64,000 bases of DNA from Branchiostoma floridae. Taxonomy: Eukaryota > Chordata > Leptocardii > Amphioxiformes > Branchiostomatidae. Shown here one piece after another: positions 1 through 13,110 of this stretch. Within the stretch, counting starts at the first letter, position 1; each line of letters opens with the position of its first letter. Position numbers and translations under genes: made by a program. The DNA lies in the NCBI RefSeq assembly GCF_000003815.2, contig NC_049997.1, positions 8,491,725-8,555,724 of the forward strand. Direction: 5' to 3'. The notes under the pieces were generated by a model. The model searched no databases and was not told where the DNA came from. It saw nothing but the letters and a program-made list of their open reading frames with translations.

Positions 1-4
1 ATAG

Positions 5-3000
5 GTGAGGGGACCGACGCTGCCAAGGTGACCATATCCGTGCGTTTGTGTCCCGCCATAAAAGATCAGAAGAAACGTCGACAGGACATTGCCTACACCA
101 TGGTTAGTTAGCTAAATATGAATGTAAAGACCCACATGTAGCTCTGCCAAAGAACAACTGTTATATTCTACGTCATATTCTTGTGGCTGTTGGAGTGGTT
201 GCAACCTATCTACATGTACTAGCTACATATACATCTGTGTCTATTTCAGAAAGAATCACAAGATATCGATAAATGTGAAAGATGTAAACAGGCCGTTCCG
301 AAAATAGTTCACTGGATTCCGTTCATGAATACTACATTATTTATACTCTACATTATCATCACGCTATATTGTTTGGTTGTTAATCTGTAGTATACTTCAT
401 TAAGAAAAAGAAGTCAAAGCCGACAGGGGCTATTTTCGAACGATCGCTAGATTTTGTCCGTTTCTGGTCTTTACAGGTTCATCTGTTGGGAGCTCGCATC
501 CGGGACATTCTGAACTTCATCGTCCGTGAGAAGCTGGGAGGGAAGCACCGCTTCGACCTGGATATCCGCTGTTCTCGCGAGAAGATGTGGGGCATTGTGG
601 GAAACTTCAATGACGTCACTTGGATACGCGAAGCTACGCGTGAGTTCACGAGATTTGTGATTTTTTATTTTTATTGTTGCTAACTTGCTACACTATGGGG
701 ACCCATGTTACCGGATACTAAACATATCAACAAACTTTTCGGTAGTACCGTCAACGAAGTGATCTTACATTTGCCTAGATCAACCGTTATATTAGAATCG
801 AGTTATCTTCTCTTAATGGTTTAATATTTGATTGCTTGTTTCCTTGTCTTCTAGACACCGTTGTTGATGGAATCTATCGGACGATCTACTTCACCGAGGA
901 CCGTTCTCTGAAAGTCCGTCTGGCCTGGGCGGACTCCAGCGACTACCTGTTCGTGTATGAAGGAGACAACAGCCCGGACTTTCTGCACTGCAAGTACTAC
1001 AGGGGCAGGGTAAGGAAGAACTTAGTTCTGACAAAAAATACATGCTCTTGGAAGTTTATTGAAATTAAGGTCGCTTGAATTGTGCACAATATATTCTTCC
1101 CAAAGCAACAAATTGCTTGGACTTTTACTTCACTTGGATCCACATGGATAATTATTTCTGTTAGCTCTAATTCTTTCTCTGGTCTTAAACATGAAGTACA
1201 GCAATACAATATCACAGGGCAGACGGGGAACTGCAGAACAATCACACTGAAATAATAATCATAAGCATACCTTAAAAAAGGCAGAAAATACAAGTTCATT
1301 TCAGCAGCTGCCCTGTCATGTGCTGTATTCCAATGATGAGGCATAGATAAAGTATTCCTTATAGTACACTGTTTTTCAGGTTTTGGCAGTTTGATTGAGT
1401 TTGTTGTTATCAACCATCATTGACTTGAAGGTGAGTTGGTTGTACAATGTCACAGTCATACCTTCAAGTACAGCCATGCCTTCAAGTACCAGAGCTACCA
1501 ACCTAGGATTGATGTGTTCAAAAATTCGTATTTTCCCAGAACTTTCGTAGAGTGGAATATGTTATCACCAAGCACAGTGGGGGCATCTTCTCTGGATAGT
1601 TTTAAAGAACGCTTACAGATAGATATGCAGAAGTTAGGTGTGACAAGTCGTTCAGTGTAATATAACCAGCTGCTGCCGCGCCGCGTGCCTGCAAAGCTGG
1701 TCTGTTACGACGAATGGCGGTTATACCGGCCACATCTATATAGATACAGATACAAATGTTTGTCGTTACTCCATCCACAGATTCAGTTCTTCGCTGTGAA
1801 CCCCAACAGGGTCCGTGTGACGTACGACTGCTCCTTCATCCCTGCCAGCGACAGTCCCATGGAAGAGTTCAAGACATGGTTCGTGGGAGCTCTCAGCAGC
1901 CGGATTGAGTGGCTCGAGGTTTGGAAACGATTTCTACATACATTGTACTACTTACATACAAAACAAGGCCTTTCCATTTCATTGTCCTGTGGAAAATAAA
2001 GCCTCAAAGACACTCTACGTTAAGCAATTTGACGAAAATATTTCTTCGTTTGTCTTGGATTCATTTCTTATGCGATTGTTGAATTTTCCGTATAGTCGGA
2101 AGACAACTTTATTTTACTTCACTGCTTACTTTGATTGCTGCTTCGATTTCGTATGAAACTTTAGCAGTTGCCTAATACCAGCTTATTCACTTGACAACTA
2201 TCGTTACCAGACAACCTTCAGCGAGCCAAAGCCAGGCGAGGGAGAACCCGCCGACACTGCTACGGGACCTCCCGCCTTCAAGAAGGGTGCGTACTCCACC
2301 GGTGCCCGTGGGGTCGTCAGGGGGCCTCTGGAGGATGTGTGGAAGGTCTTCCGGCCTTTCGGACGCGTGAGTGTTTGTTATTTGATCGTATTTTTCTGTA
2401 TCTTTCTGTATTCTTCTGCGAGTTGATGGTATAGTTTACATTCGTAAGACACGATAGCTACCAGCGGGCTCTTACACAGTTCTCTGTATGTATCTTTGAG
2501 TAAGCTATAGCTATCCATAACATAGAAACGGGAAAATAGAAGGAGGTTGACCCATTCTTATCTTTTTCTTATCAAATATCAAGACTGAACTTTTCGAATT
2601 AAAGTCCTCAAGACAATGCTACTAGTACTCTTATTTCTTGTCCCCGTGGGATTTAGTTCGCCAGTAGACGAAAGGGTGGAGAAGGAAGTGCACACCCTTC
2701 CTTCACCTCAAAAAGTCACGTGCAGGCCAGGCAGACGGGTCGCCTAACCCACCCTGTCTGCCCGACATTGTCTTCCAAGACAGATGGATGGCAACACAAG
2801 TAATCTCCCGAGCAGAACCATCAACGTCTAACTTCATTAGCTTTCATTGTCTTTCTTTGTCTAACCATTGTAAAACTACGCGGCACGCAGGAATGTATGG
2901 AGTACTGGAAGATCTATGACAGCATGGAGATCGAGGCACCCGGAATGGACGTAGCGGGCTGCATCCGGCTGTTTAAGACATCCAAAACGAAGAGGACAAT

Positions 3001-6000
3001 CCGCGAGAGGCTGGAATGGAGGGACGACGACAACCATGTTGAGGTGACTAAAACATCTTACGGAACTTTTGGTATTTAAAACTATGTAATTTCCAATTCA
3101 TGCTTACTGAGGTATCTGTTTAAGCATTCCGTATCTATCTTTCGCTTCTCTCTAGTACCACCGTATCTCTATCTCCTGTCTCTTTCTCTCTCTCTTTCTG
3201 TCTCTTTCTCTCAATCTCTCTCAATCCTTCTCTGTACATGAACAGAGAATGCCATTGAATTTTGTCCCCCCAAAAAAACATTTTCGTACCTGCAGATCTA
3301 CAGTCTGCTGTCCATGGATCCTCCCCCGCCGGTTGCTATGAGCAACACATACACTACCGTCACCATGACATCACGTAAGTACAAGAAACACAACTACAAC
3401 TGGTTCTATTATACACTGTTACACAAGAGATGTGCGAAAGAAATGCTGCACAAAGTCGAGTGTTTGTAATATACAGATTGACCGATCCAGACTAAGAATA
3501 AATCCATTGAGGTTGCCCGTACAGTCATTTCTCCACAGAACTCATCCAACCAATCAGCTAATAGTATGGCAGAGAAGATGACAATCAATGTAGCATTCTT
3601 TTTCTATTTTGATTTATTACCATCGAAAACAATTGACACAGCAAACTATATCTTTCGTAACTGTTTGGATATGGGCGAATTGTCTTATCACGGACGATAT
3701 AATTAGACGAGGTTGCAGAGATTTATCTTCTTTTCAGTTGGTGAGAAGGAGACCGAAGTGAAGTTCGAGTGCACCTTTGACGTCAGCGTGTCGTTTGCCG
3801 TGTCCCGTATCCAAGACAACCAGAAGGGAGCCTACATGGCGTGCATCAACGGACTCCAGCAGCTCTTCCACTCCGAGGTCGGGACGCTAGAGGTCGTTGT
3901 TGGGAGTGCCGCTGATCTGGCAAGGACTGACGGCTGGTGTAAGTACTCAACGTTACGTCAGCGACATGCTCTTGAAATAAGTAAAGTAAAACTGAATTGC
4001 AGTTCACTTTATGTATCCTAACTACACTGTAGTTAATCAATCGTAAATTCATTAAAGACATATTTCTGTCGTTAGGTAACACCAATAATATCTTTTAGAT
4101 TGTATGTCCCAAATGTTCTGTCATACGTAATTCACTGTGCACAAGGCTATCATATTACATACCGGAGTTAACGTCAATGGTAGCAAATTTAGATACATTA
4201 TGACATGTGATAACCTCTGCATGGTATACATTGTGTGAATATATTAAAGAATATCTAGCTGTTAGAAATCCCTCCAGTGATTGTAAAAGACCATTTTTAT
4301 CCAAAACTATCCACCCTTGTATGAAGTAGATTTGTCTCTTAGAAGTGTAGTTGCCGTAGATGCTATACTTTGTACCTTGTACAACTATTGCGTAATAAAG
4401 CTATATACATTAAATTTTTCTACGATTCTCAGTTGATGCTGACCCTTATGTGGTACTCGCTGTGAATGATGGGAAGCCTGTGACCACCAAGGTGTGCAGT
4501 TCTACCCAGAAACCCATCTGGGACGAGCGGTTTCAGCTGACTGTGACGTCACGGACCAGAAACATCATCTTTACTGTCCTGTAAGTCCGCCTTCTCACTC
4601 TACTAATTACTAACTGATACGTTGTTTTAATTATTCCGTAGAACAAAACCGTTGGCCCTTGTTTCTATAAAAAACCTACTGTCACCAACAACATTAACAG
4701 GAAAGTGCTTAATAATGTCAGAAAGGTTTTCAGCTTATGTCTATGTCTTAAGTATCTACTTTTGTCATTATGCCTCCAACCATCCATGGTAGTATGTCTC
4801 AGAAGAGAAAACTATTGTCTCAATGAGGCATAATAGAATACGTTTACATCATATGATTCGATGGCAATGAAACACACGGCACTCCATACACCAATGAAAA
4901 CCTGCAGCTGATGTAGTCTATTGATTTTATACACAGGGACCGTGACACAGTCGGACAGGACGACATTATGGGTACTGCTAACGTCAACCTGGACGAGCTG
5001 ACGTCAGGCAAGGAGAGGAAGATGACTCTGGACGTGCAAGGGGGAGGGACGCTGAACGTCAGGCTGTACCTGAAGATGCACGACAAGCCCAAGGAGCCGG
5101 AGGAGGGAGACAAGCTCATTACGTCACTCGCCATCCCGTTCCTGGCTCCCGTTGCTCAGAGCGAGCTAGACGCCATCAGGAACGAGTTCACCAACCTCAT
5201 CACGTCGTTCCTTGGACCAGGTATAGTTCCGAAGTTTTCAGATGAAATAAAGAAACAACAGATCAGTCAGGAAGAAAGTTTCACGTTCAAGAGTAGTTGA
5301 TAGTCATATTTTAGCCAATGGCATATATAATACAGCAATCAAGTAAGGGCTCTTGATTCATGATAATTTACGTTTGCTCAACAGAGACAAAATAATATAT
5401 CAAACTTCAAGCTGGAAACTGTTCTATTGTAAAAATTCATCGATAAAAAGTGCCAATGGGTTTTAAGAAGCAAAAATTCAATCAGATCAATGTTATTGGT
5501 TGTTCCATAGGCCAGAAGTATGAGCTGGAATACATGAAACGCCTGCGGACTCACCCTGACGTGCCGCTGGAGGAGTACCCGGCCTCCTGTGTTCCCATGC
5601 CGACACAGGAGATGTTCACTCCCCACAAAGTTGGCCGGCTCATGCAGCGTCTCATGGAGTTCATCGCCTCCCAGGTTATTCCTCCTGTTTTTTGGTAGCG
5701 AACAATAAAGATATTTATTGCATTACGACAGCCATAATACAAAGAATCAATGCTTTTTTGAAACCATTCTAATGAGTTACTGGATGGCCACAGTGCTAGT
5801 GACGAAAGATGCAAAATCACTTTACCCTCCAGGTTTGATGTTAACACCTTGCTTTTGACAGCAAGAGTATTAGGGAAGGTGACTGAATCGCAGGACTGTT
5901 GAATAGCACTGAGTACTGTATATTATGGTAATTTTCTGTTATCTCTTCATAATAGGCCCAGATCATGGTCCGCCTGGCCCAAGTCAAGGGCATCTGGGAT

Positions 6001-8794
6001 CCGTGGAAGGCCAACTTCAGCGGCTACCTTCCTGCCAACGAGAAGCTGATTGAAGAATGGCAGAAAGACGAGGAGTTCTGCCGCCAGTATCTCCAAGGTT
6101 AGTGACAACATTCCCTTGCCACCATAAATAAGAGGGATATGCAATTGCAAAAGAAGAAAATATTTCTCTGCTTTTGCTTTTATTCACACCAAATCTAATA
6201 AGGAAGTAAAATGGTATCACAGGGGGAAAAAAGTAACACAAGCTTCTCAAAATACGACAGAGAATTTAACTTTGAGGCACAATGTCAATGAGAATTCTCT
6301 TGGATGTCCATCAAAGGGTGAGGGTTATTTTCATTAAGATTAATTCGGCACATTATGGTGAAAAGACTGGTTTCTCTCAAATAAAAGCTTATCCAAAAGG
6401 AAAATCAATTGTCTTTTATCCTGTTCAACACCAGGCATCAACCCCATGCTGGTGACTTTGTGTAAGGACCAGAGCCGGATTCCAGCAGAGATGCTCGGTC
6501 TGAAAGGACAAGGCAAGACCACGCTGCAGCTCATGGAAGAGAACAGGCTCTTCATCGTGGACTACGCACCCATGCTCGGCGTTCCTGCTACTCCGGGAAA
6601 ATTCTTCTACGCGCCGATCGTGCTGATGTACAAGGAAGAGCTGGACGGTGGCAAGTCTCGTCTGAACATGCTCGGCATCCAGCTGACCAGGGACAAGGGT
6701 AAGACATATAAGAGAACTCAATTATCTTTCATTTTCTAAGAAAAGTTAACATTTTCAATATCATTAGGTTGTTGTGATGTGTGGAATGTCTCGGGAGCTA
6801 AATCCTGTGATTTTTTTTGTTAAAGGCATAAACGAAGTGTACTCCCCTGAAAGTGCTAAGACTCATCCCAACAAGTACATGTTCGCCAAGATGCACGTGG
6901 TGTCGGCTGACAACAACGTGCACCAGTTCCTGTACCATCTGGGCTACACCCATCTCGGTATGGAGCCGCTAGTGGTCGCCATGCACACCCACCTGCCACC
7001 AGACCACCCCATCCACCGCCTGCTGCTGCCCCACTTCAAGGACACCATCGGCATCAACTACCTGGCCCGCCACTCCCTGGTCTCCAGGATCTTCCCCATC
7101 ACCGACCCGATGTTCGCTACTTCCACCGTGGGAGGGCTCGTCATGTTCCTCAATGAGTGGCGCAAGTACAACTTCATGGACATGGCGTAAGTTTCCCTAT
7201 TTGATACTGAGCTTCAATCTGCCACTCTTAAACAACTGTCACTTTAAAACTTAGGACACATATTTACATTCTATATATCCATGACAGTTGACGATAGTAA
7301 ATGTCTTTTTGTTACCAAAGTTTAACCATTTTGATAACCCGTATCCTATCATTTTTATCAAGTTTCCCTGAAGAGCTGAAACGCCGTGGTTTTGATGAGG
7401 CCGGCACTGATGGACTGGAAGGCTACTTCTACCGTGATGACGGCTTCAAACTGTGGAACGTCTACAAGACGTACGTGACTGGGATGGTCGACCGTGCCTA
7501 CGCTGATGACCAAGCTGTGCAAGCTGACAAAGGTTCGCTGGAAAATATTTCAATAATCTAAATATAAGTTACTATGCTTTCCTTTTTAGTACAACGTTCT
7601 CATTGATATTGGGCAAATGTCTAAATAAGCACAACCATCACTCACAATATTAAGTACTTAGTGTTCAAACTGCAACTATTTTCAGCCCTTCAGGAATTCT
7701 GCAAGATGACCGAAGGTCCCGGACATCTTAATGGATTTCCTCGCGAGATTTCAACTAAGAAGCTGCTCATCGACTGCCTGACCAACATCATCTTCAACGT
7801 GAGCGCGCAGCACTCCGCCATCAACTTCCCACAGTATGACTACTACTCCTTCATACCCAACAGGTGAGAAGGTTATATGTTTTTTTCACGCCATGATAAA
7901 ATCGGGGAATCTAAACTCTAGAATTAACGCTTATTGTAAGGCTAAACTACTCAAGCTAATCGATGGGTATTAGGTGATTGCAAATGCTTCCTGTAACATT
8001 AGTAAAGTCCAAAACCTGTGTCGTGCAAGTGGGCTGCCGTAACTCTTAATGTGTGTAACTATTCCCCAGGCCTGCCCAGCTGTCGTCCCCAATGCCTGAC
8101 GGACCGAACGACATGTTGGAGTCCGCTGTACTGGAGGCCCTGCCTCCTGCACAGTTCACCGCTCTTCAGGTCCTCCTGTCCTACATGCTGTCCATGCCGT
8201 CACAGACTGCTATCACAGGGGTAAGACTGTACATTCGGTTATGATATGACTCTTTTTTTCAATGATGTGCCTATCATATTTGCAATAGTAGATAGTTCAA
8301 CTCCCATGTATATTCAGACACTGTACCTGTTGCAATTGTCGCGCAATAAAGTTCTATTCTATTCTATAAACGTTTCTTATCTATAACATTTGCTTTCATA
8401 ACATTTCTGAATGGCCCATATCCAAAAAAAAAGGTTGAACATTTTTGCTTCTACATATCATATAAGGAGCTGCGTATTGTAGCAAAGATGAATATTGAGC
8501 TTCCCAACCTTGTTTTAGTTTTATCATTGACACGGCTTGAAGCCCGTTTGCTTGGTGATGTCCATTCCTGTAATGATGAAGTGTACAGACGGACAGTTAT
8601 ATTAATTTATTGTGTGTCTCGCATAGGTGGAGGCCATGAAGGAAGTGTATCCTGAGGTCCATGAGAAGTTCCAGACACAGCTCCAGAACCTCTCCAAGGA
8701 GATCAAGGGTCGTAACGAGGGTCTGAAGGCGGAAGGGAAGGTCGCCTACACCTACCTGGACCCCGAGAACGTCGCCATGAGCATCGACATCTAA
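5..8794 (+). CDS. Gene A: SRPBCC-C2-lipoxygenase fusion, 5'-partial (exons 4-21)
   Basis: Predicted lipid dioxygenase of the family described under gene B. Visible exons: 5-102, 477-639, 855-1009, 1781-1918, 2211-2366, 2891-3043, 3296-3374, 3738-3938, 4433-4580, 4937-5220, 5511-5674, 5956-6097, 6435-6698, 6826-7186, 7363-7532, 7686-7863, 8070-8220, 8627-8794, all bounded by AG/GT. They match exons 4-21 of gene B in order, phase and length, except the first, which is 98 nt instead of 99. That loss of one base near position 7-10 would shift the frame into a stop, so either gene A is a pseudogene allele or the contig edge has an error. From exon 5 on the frame is open. LOX iron ligands are present: H-x4-H in exon 17, QHSAIN in exon 19 and a C-terminal SIDI ending in Ile. 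The C2 calcium aspartates (DADPY, DRDTVGQDD) are kept. Visually it is closest to gene B. Exons 1-3 lie outside the window. Confidence 0.88.
1436..1755 (+). mobile_element. LINE 3' fragment in intron 6 of gene A
   Basis: The frame reads RIDVFKNSYFPRTFVEWNML then SLDSFKERLQID, the conserved end of CR1/jockey-like ORF2, and the tail runs up to 25 bp before exon 7. It is orthologous to 24955-25300 in gene B. Gene D has no such insert in this intron. Confidence 0.7.
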
Positions 8795-9870
8795 AGTGCT
8801 CCTACCGGCTGACTACCATCTCGCACAACAACATTCGAGATGTTGCCAAATGAATGCTAGCAATATCAGTGCTAGCAATATCTTACGACACCATTTCTTT
8901 TCAAGATACAAAGAAAAATACTTGGTAAAAGACAATGCTCAGCGTTAATCGATCAAACTGCATTATTTCGATTGATGCCACACATCTACTGCGTTTTAGA
9001 GTGTGTCTGGCACACAGATTAAAATGATCAGAGGGCATTTGTTAACGTTAGATTTGCGTAGATGTATTGTAGCTTGTGGTGGAAGATGCCACATTTCTTC
9101 TATTAACAGAATAACGCTTTGAAAAACTGCTGTTGTGTTTGCTTTTGGGTTAATAAACTGGTGAATGAAAATCGATATCTAAAGTGCTCCTACCAGCTGA
9201 TTACCATCTCGGACAACAACCTCCGAGATTTGTTTTAGCTTTTCTAAATTCACTATTACAATGTGAAATTACTTTTCAAGATACAAGGGAAATATTAGAT
9301 AAAACAATGCCCAGCGTTAATCAACCAAACTGCATTATTTCGATTGATGCCATACGTCTATTGCGCTTAAGAGTGTGTCTGGCACACAGATTGAAATGAT
9401 CAGAGGGCATTTGTTAACGTTAGATTTGCGTAGATGTATTGTAGCCCAAAGTTGTGGTGGAAGATGTCACATTTCTTCTATTAACAGAATAACGCTTTGA
9501 AAAACTGCTGTTGTGTTTGCTTTTGGGTTAATAAACTGGTGAATGAAAATCGACATCTAAAGTGCTCCTACCAGCTGATTACCATCTCGCACAACAACCT
9601 CCGAGATTTTTTTAGCTTTTCTAAATTCACTATTACATTGTGAAATTACTTTTTGAGATAGAAGGGAAATATTAGATTGAAATGATCAATTAGCACAAGT
9701 TGTACTTGTGGAGGGAAGACAGCAGAGGGCTTTTGTTAATGTTAGATTTGCGTAGATGTATTGTATCTTGTGGTGGGGGAAGCCACATTTTTAACATCAA
9801 CAGAATAACACCTTTAAAAACTACTGATGTGTTTGCTTTGGGGTCAATAAACTGGTGAATGAAAATAAAG
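8795..9870 (+). repeat. Gene A 3'UTR: three tandem units, each with a poly(A) signal
   Basis: The sequence beginning ATCGACATCTAAAGTGCTCC (the last codons and stop of the gene) recurs at 8783, 9171 and 9549, giving unit lengths of about 388, 378 and 315 bp. Each unit ends with TTAATAAACTGGTGAATGAA-like sequence, with AATAAA at 9152, 9530 and 9846. The gene therefore has three potential cleavage sites, and later units contain an untranslated copy of the stop region. Confidence 0.8.
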
Positions 9871-10925
9871 TGTGGCTCTATTCTGTACGTTCATAAAGAT
9901 TAGGCATACGTCATTATGTTGTAACCTAATACTAAATGACAATATTCACACACGATAAACGTTTAACTAGATAAGTCCCACAACCTCACACCTTCGCTGA
10001 ATGACATGCGTCTTCTTGAGTGAAGTATCAGAAGTATTTCCAATGATTTCATTTTACTGAAATTGCAACACTATTAGGCAAATAAGATCGTTTGCATACG
10101 TTGAGTCATGCGTTGGTCATCTTCTCTACCTAAATGGGAAAAACTCTACACAGTATGACCTCTATAGAATACACTCTGATACTATACCGGTTGAAGTCAA
10201 TCTATATAAAATTTACAACATAAGATATTGGACTCACCCAAATAATTGATGAATCGACTACAATCTCGATCTCTCATGGAATGGATAATTCACCACTTCT
10301 GTAAAGTCACGTTATGTAGATTGCCCACGTGACTCGGTGACCAGTGGATCATAAGTTGTGTTGGAAACAACAGTTGTACTATATCGAGAATATGTTGTCT
10401 TTGTTCAAAATAAAAAATACTAAATTGATAAGGAGCAAACCGCGAGTTGTCTATACGTTTTAGACAGTTGGCATATCGCCGAGTCCGGAACATGAAAGTG
10501 CTGAGCGTCCTGTATTCATTCCCACAGCAGGAAAGCGCCTTCAAACTGGGATTACTGAGAATCACGTTAGCAAACATGTACAGTACATCAGTCTTTTAGA
10601 CCTAATAATGAAGAAAATACGATCTTGTACAAACCTCTCAAAAACCTCCAAAGTACAACTGACTAATTTCCATTTCAATTTTCGGAACATTCCGTGAGAT
10701 TTTTTCATACTATACATTTTATGGTTTTATTAAAGGTTACACTCTTTTAAACTTTCTTGAATTTTTTCATGATGCGAAAGCGACATCAATCCATATAACA
10801 CGAAATTAATCTTTAAATTTGTACAAATATTTTCATTTCTATGGAACGCCATAATCCTCCCGGACACATCATCAAAATCGATCATTCTTGTTCATATTCA
10901 GTATGCCATATGCAAAGAATTATAC
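9871..10925 (+). repeat. Duplicated 3' flank, copy behind gene A
   Basis: Matches 35020-36262 behind gene B with small indels, for example the shared TAACCTAATACTAAATGAC and the common end near CAGTATGCCATATGCAAAGA. It shows that the tandem duplication included more than 1 kb of flank. An older repeat within it (about 10185-10600, with TATTGGACTCACCCAAA) also resembles 21880-22075 in intron 2 of gene B. No gene is seen here. Confidence 0.7.
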
Positions 10926-11068
10926 GTGTATGCGTTTGTACATTGTGGTTACGTGTGGATGCGCCTGTGTACGTATTTTGGGTATGTGTCTGTTTAAATT
11001 TGCAGGCGTAAAAAAAAGTTTATAACTTATCACACAGTCTCATACCCATCCAGTATGCCTGTAAATGC

Positions 11069-11202
11069 TAATCTCCAATCAGATCCATGGTGGCGTAATA
11101 TAGTATCAAACCATAGGTGCCCATTTGACTCCCTTTGTCCGGCTACACTCCTTGGCCAGCTTTGATACTATCTTATAGCACCGTGGGATCTGCTTGGAGA
11201 TT
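11069..11202. mobile_element. Short TIR element (MITE), about 134 bp
   Basis: Left end TAATCTCCAATCAGATCC and right end reading inward TAATCTCCAAGCAGATCC form imperfect inverted repeats of about 40 bp that also share TAGTATCAAA. A related fragment lies at about 48550-48595 (CAAGCAGATCCTACG, AGTATCAA). Confidence 0.65.
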
Positions 11203-12098
11203 ATGTAAATCCCCGTTGTGTAATGTTAATGTGGTGTAATACATCATAAGTCCGCAAGGCGGCTCCTGGGACTTTGATTCTCGTGACACAGGGGCTGGGA
11301 AGAACACTCAGAATTCGGTGATAAAACATCAACTCCGAGATCTTCCGCGAACGATTATCTGACCCACTGCTCTTCTTTTTAACGTTTGTATACTAACTCT
11401 TAACCTGTGTGATCATACACAGATGTAGCCAGGGTCGTATTTCACAACACTGTCTGTCCTTTCTATGTGCTTCTGTTCGCCATAATGGGATTGCTGAGAA
11501 AGCAGGTATTCAGGTAGAAATGATGATAGCTGGAGGGAAAGCAGTGCGTTCGTGTAACCTCTATCGACATTTCTGGGTTATATAGTTATGAAAATTACTC
11601 TCAATTGTAAGTACAATGTAATGAATTGTGTTGTATTGTCTACTAAGACTATTGGAAAAAATCGGCCAAATACGGTCCGCAACCAAACGACTCTTCGTCC
11701 TACATATCGAATATTAAAGCAGACCTTGGGGTAGACTAGTCTTTTGTATATGTGCCAAGAACATATGTTGAAAATAATTGTCACCGTTTCCTAATAAAGA
11801 CATTGCCGCTTATGAAACACGTGGACACCTGTAACCCACACATGCTACATAACGCTTTTAGTTGTGTAGTTACACGGCTAAAGGCTAGTGTGCACGTTAC
11901 AAGTATGTCCGATGTACACACTCCTTTCACGCGAGTTAACTCAGTTATGTCGCCGAGACAACTCCATAATGCCGCACATCGACGCCAGAGTAAGGTTTGA
12001 GGTGTCAACGGTTCCTTTCAAAGTCAACGCAGTGTTGATGAAGCATTTTTGTGCGTCAGACAGGAGAGCTGGGCGCTGCTTTTTGCTAGTCTGACATT
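11203..12098. other. Intergenic, nothing recognised
   Basis: AT-rich to neutral sequence with only short overlapping ORFs on both strands (for example 11752-12000 and 11781-12008, mirror shadows of each other). I see no conserved motif or repeat boundary. Confidence 0.5.
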
Positions 12099-12149
12099 CA
12101 CTGTAAGTTCAGCTACTTTCGCGGTGGTTTTATTTCGCGGTGTATACGG
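12099..12149. mobile_element. Fragment of the TTCGCGGT TIR family
   Basis: Contains CACTGTAAGTTCAGC and repeated TTTCGCGGTG words, matching the end of the complete element at 43970-44177. Only one end is visible. Confidence 0.4.
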
Positions 12150-12194
12150 TAAGACAGGTTTTCACCATGTCTAATATTAGAAAATTTATTGCCA

Positions 12195-12352
12195 AAGAGA
12201 GCTATTAAAACTTGAAGACAAGCTTCAAACTGCACAATATAATTCATTGGATGAACCAATTAAAAAAGACGAAATTAGACAAGCTATCTCTAACCTGAAA
12301 AACGGAAGAGCTTCAGGTGGTGACCGCATTCGTAATGAGATGTTAAAATGTT
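12195..12352 (+). pseudogene. LINE reverse transcriptase fragment
   Basis: The frame reads LDEPIKKDEIRQAISNLKNG then RASGGDRIRNEMLK and a stop. This is the conserved N-terminal part of non-LTR reverse transcriptases (the I..LKNGKASGPDGI.NEMLK pattern). It is a short, broken remnant. Confidence 0.7.
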
Positions 12353-12852
12353 AAAATATTGGCCGTTGAACAATTCTGCAGTACAATAGTTGCCACACAA
12401 ATGGCCTACTATTTGGCTGGAAGCGCCGTGGCTTTCGGTAATATCAAGCTTACCGAGGCTGATATCATCTATGGAGAGATAACTCGAGGAGCAAAATTGA
12501 AACGAGTGAAACGAGCAGTAATATCAGCCCAACTGAAGATGGGAGTTCTCACACTGGACAGAAAGGCCTCGGTGGCTTCCAGAGTCACTGCTCTAACGTC
12601 AAGAAAAAAAAAAAAAGAAAAAGAAATCAAACAAAGAAACATATCTGCGATGGAGAGGCCATCGCAAAATTGCCGCCAACCACAGCAAAAGATTTACAGT
12701 ATAATTCTCTGACCAAGTTTCCGTTCCATGCTGAGCTGAGACACACTCACTCCCGTCAGTTGATCCCTAATTCCGTACCTAACCAAGCAAACCAACGCTT
12801 TAAGAATATATCTACCGAAACCCACGTGTGGCTAGCAGTATATTACACACGA
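12353..12852. other. Intergenic, unassigned ORF region
   Basis: Holds an open stretch of 117 codons (12359-12712) with a lysine-rich tail encoded by an A-run. I do not recognise a family and the A-run suggests low complexity or a retroposon tail. Confidence 0.3.
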
Positions 12853-13110
12853 AAAGACTGATGGTACCGTGGCCGATATGTACAATGAACACCACACCTG
12901 TAAACCAGCTCAACACACATTAATTAATCAGAACGCGACTAGCAGTGATCTAACGCAAAAAGACTAGTAATACCGTGGCCGATGTGTACAATGAACACCA
13001 CACCTGTAAACCAGCTCAACACACCTCAATCGGTATGCGACTAGCAGTGATCTAACGCGAAAAGACTGATAATACCGTGGCCGAAATGTACAATTAACAC
13101 ACATGTTTAT
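12853..13110. repeat. Tandem repeat, unit about 103 bp, about 2.5 copies
   Basis: Units start at about 12853, 12957 and 13057 with AAAAGACT and then TACCGTGGCCGA, sharing CACCACACCTGTAAACCAGC. Copies differ by a few bases and indels. Confidence 0.75.

Noticed and set aside
5378..6250. Several minus-strand ORFs across gene A exons 14-15
   Set aside because: Antisense shadows of exons 14 and 15; same pattern in gene B.
10290..10577. 95-codon minus-strand ORF behind gene A
   Set aside because: Lies in the duplicated flank; the equivalent region behind gene B does not keep the frame.
12359..12712. 117-codon ORF next to the LINE fragment
   Set aside because: No recognisable family, ends in an A-run, no splice context; kept only as unassigned intergenic sequence.
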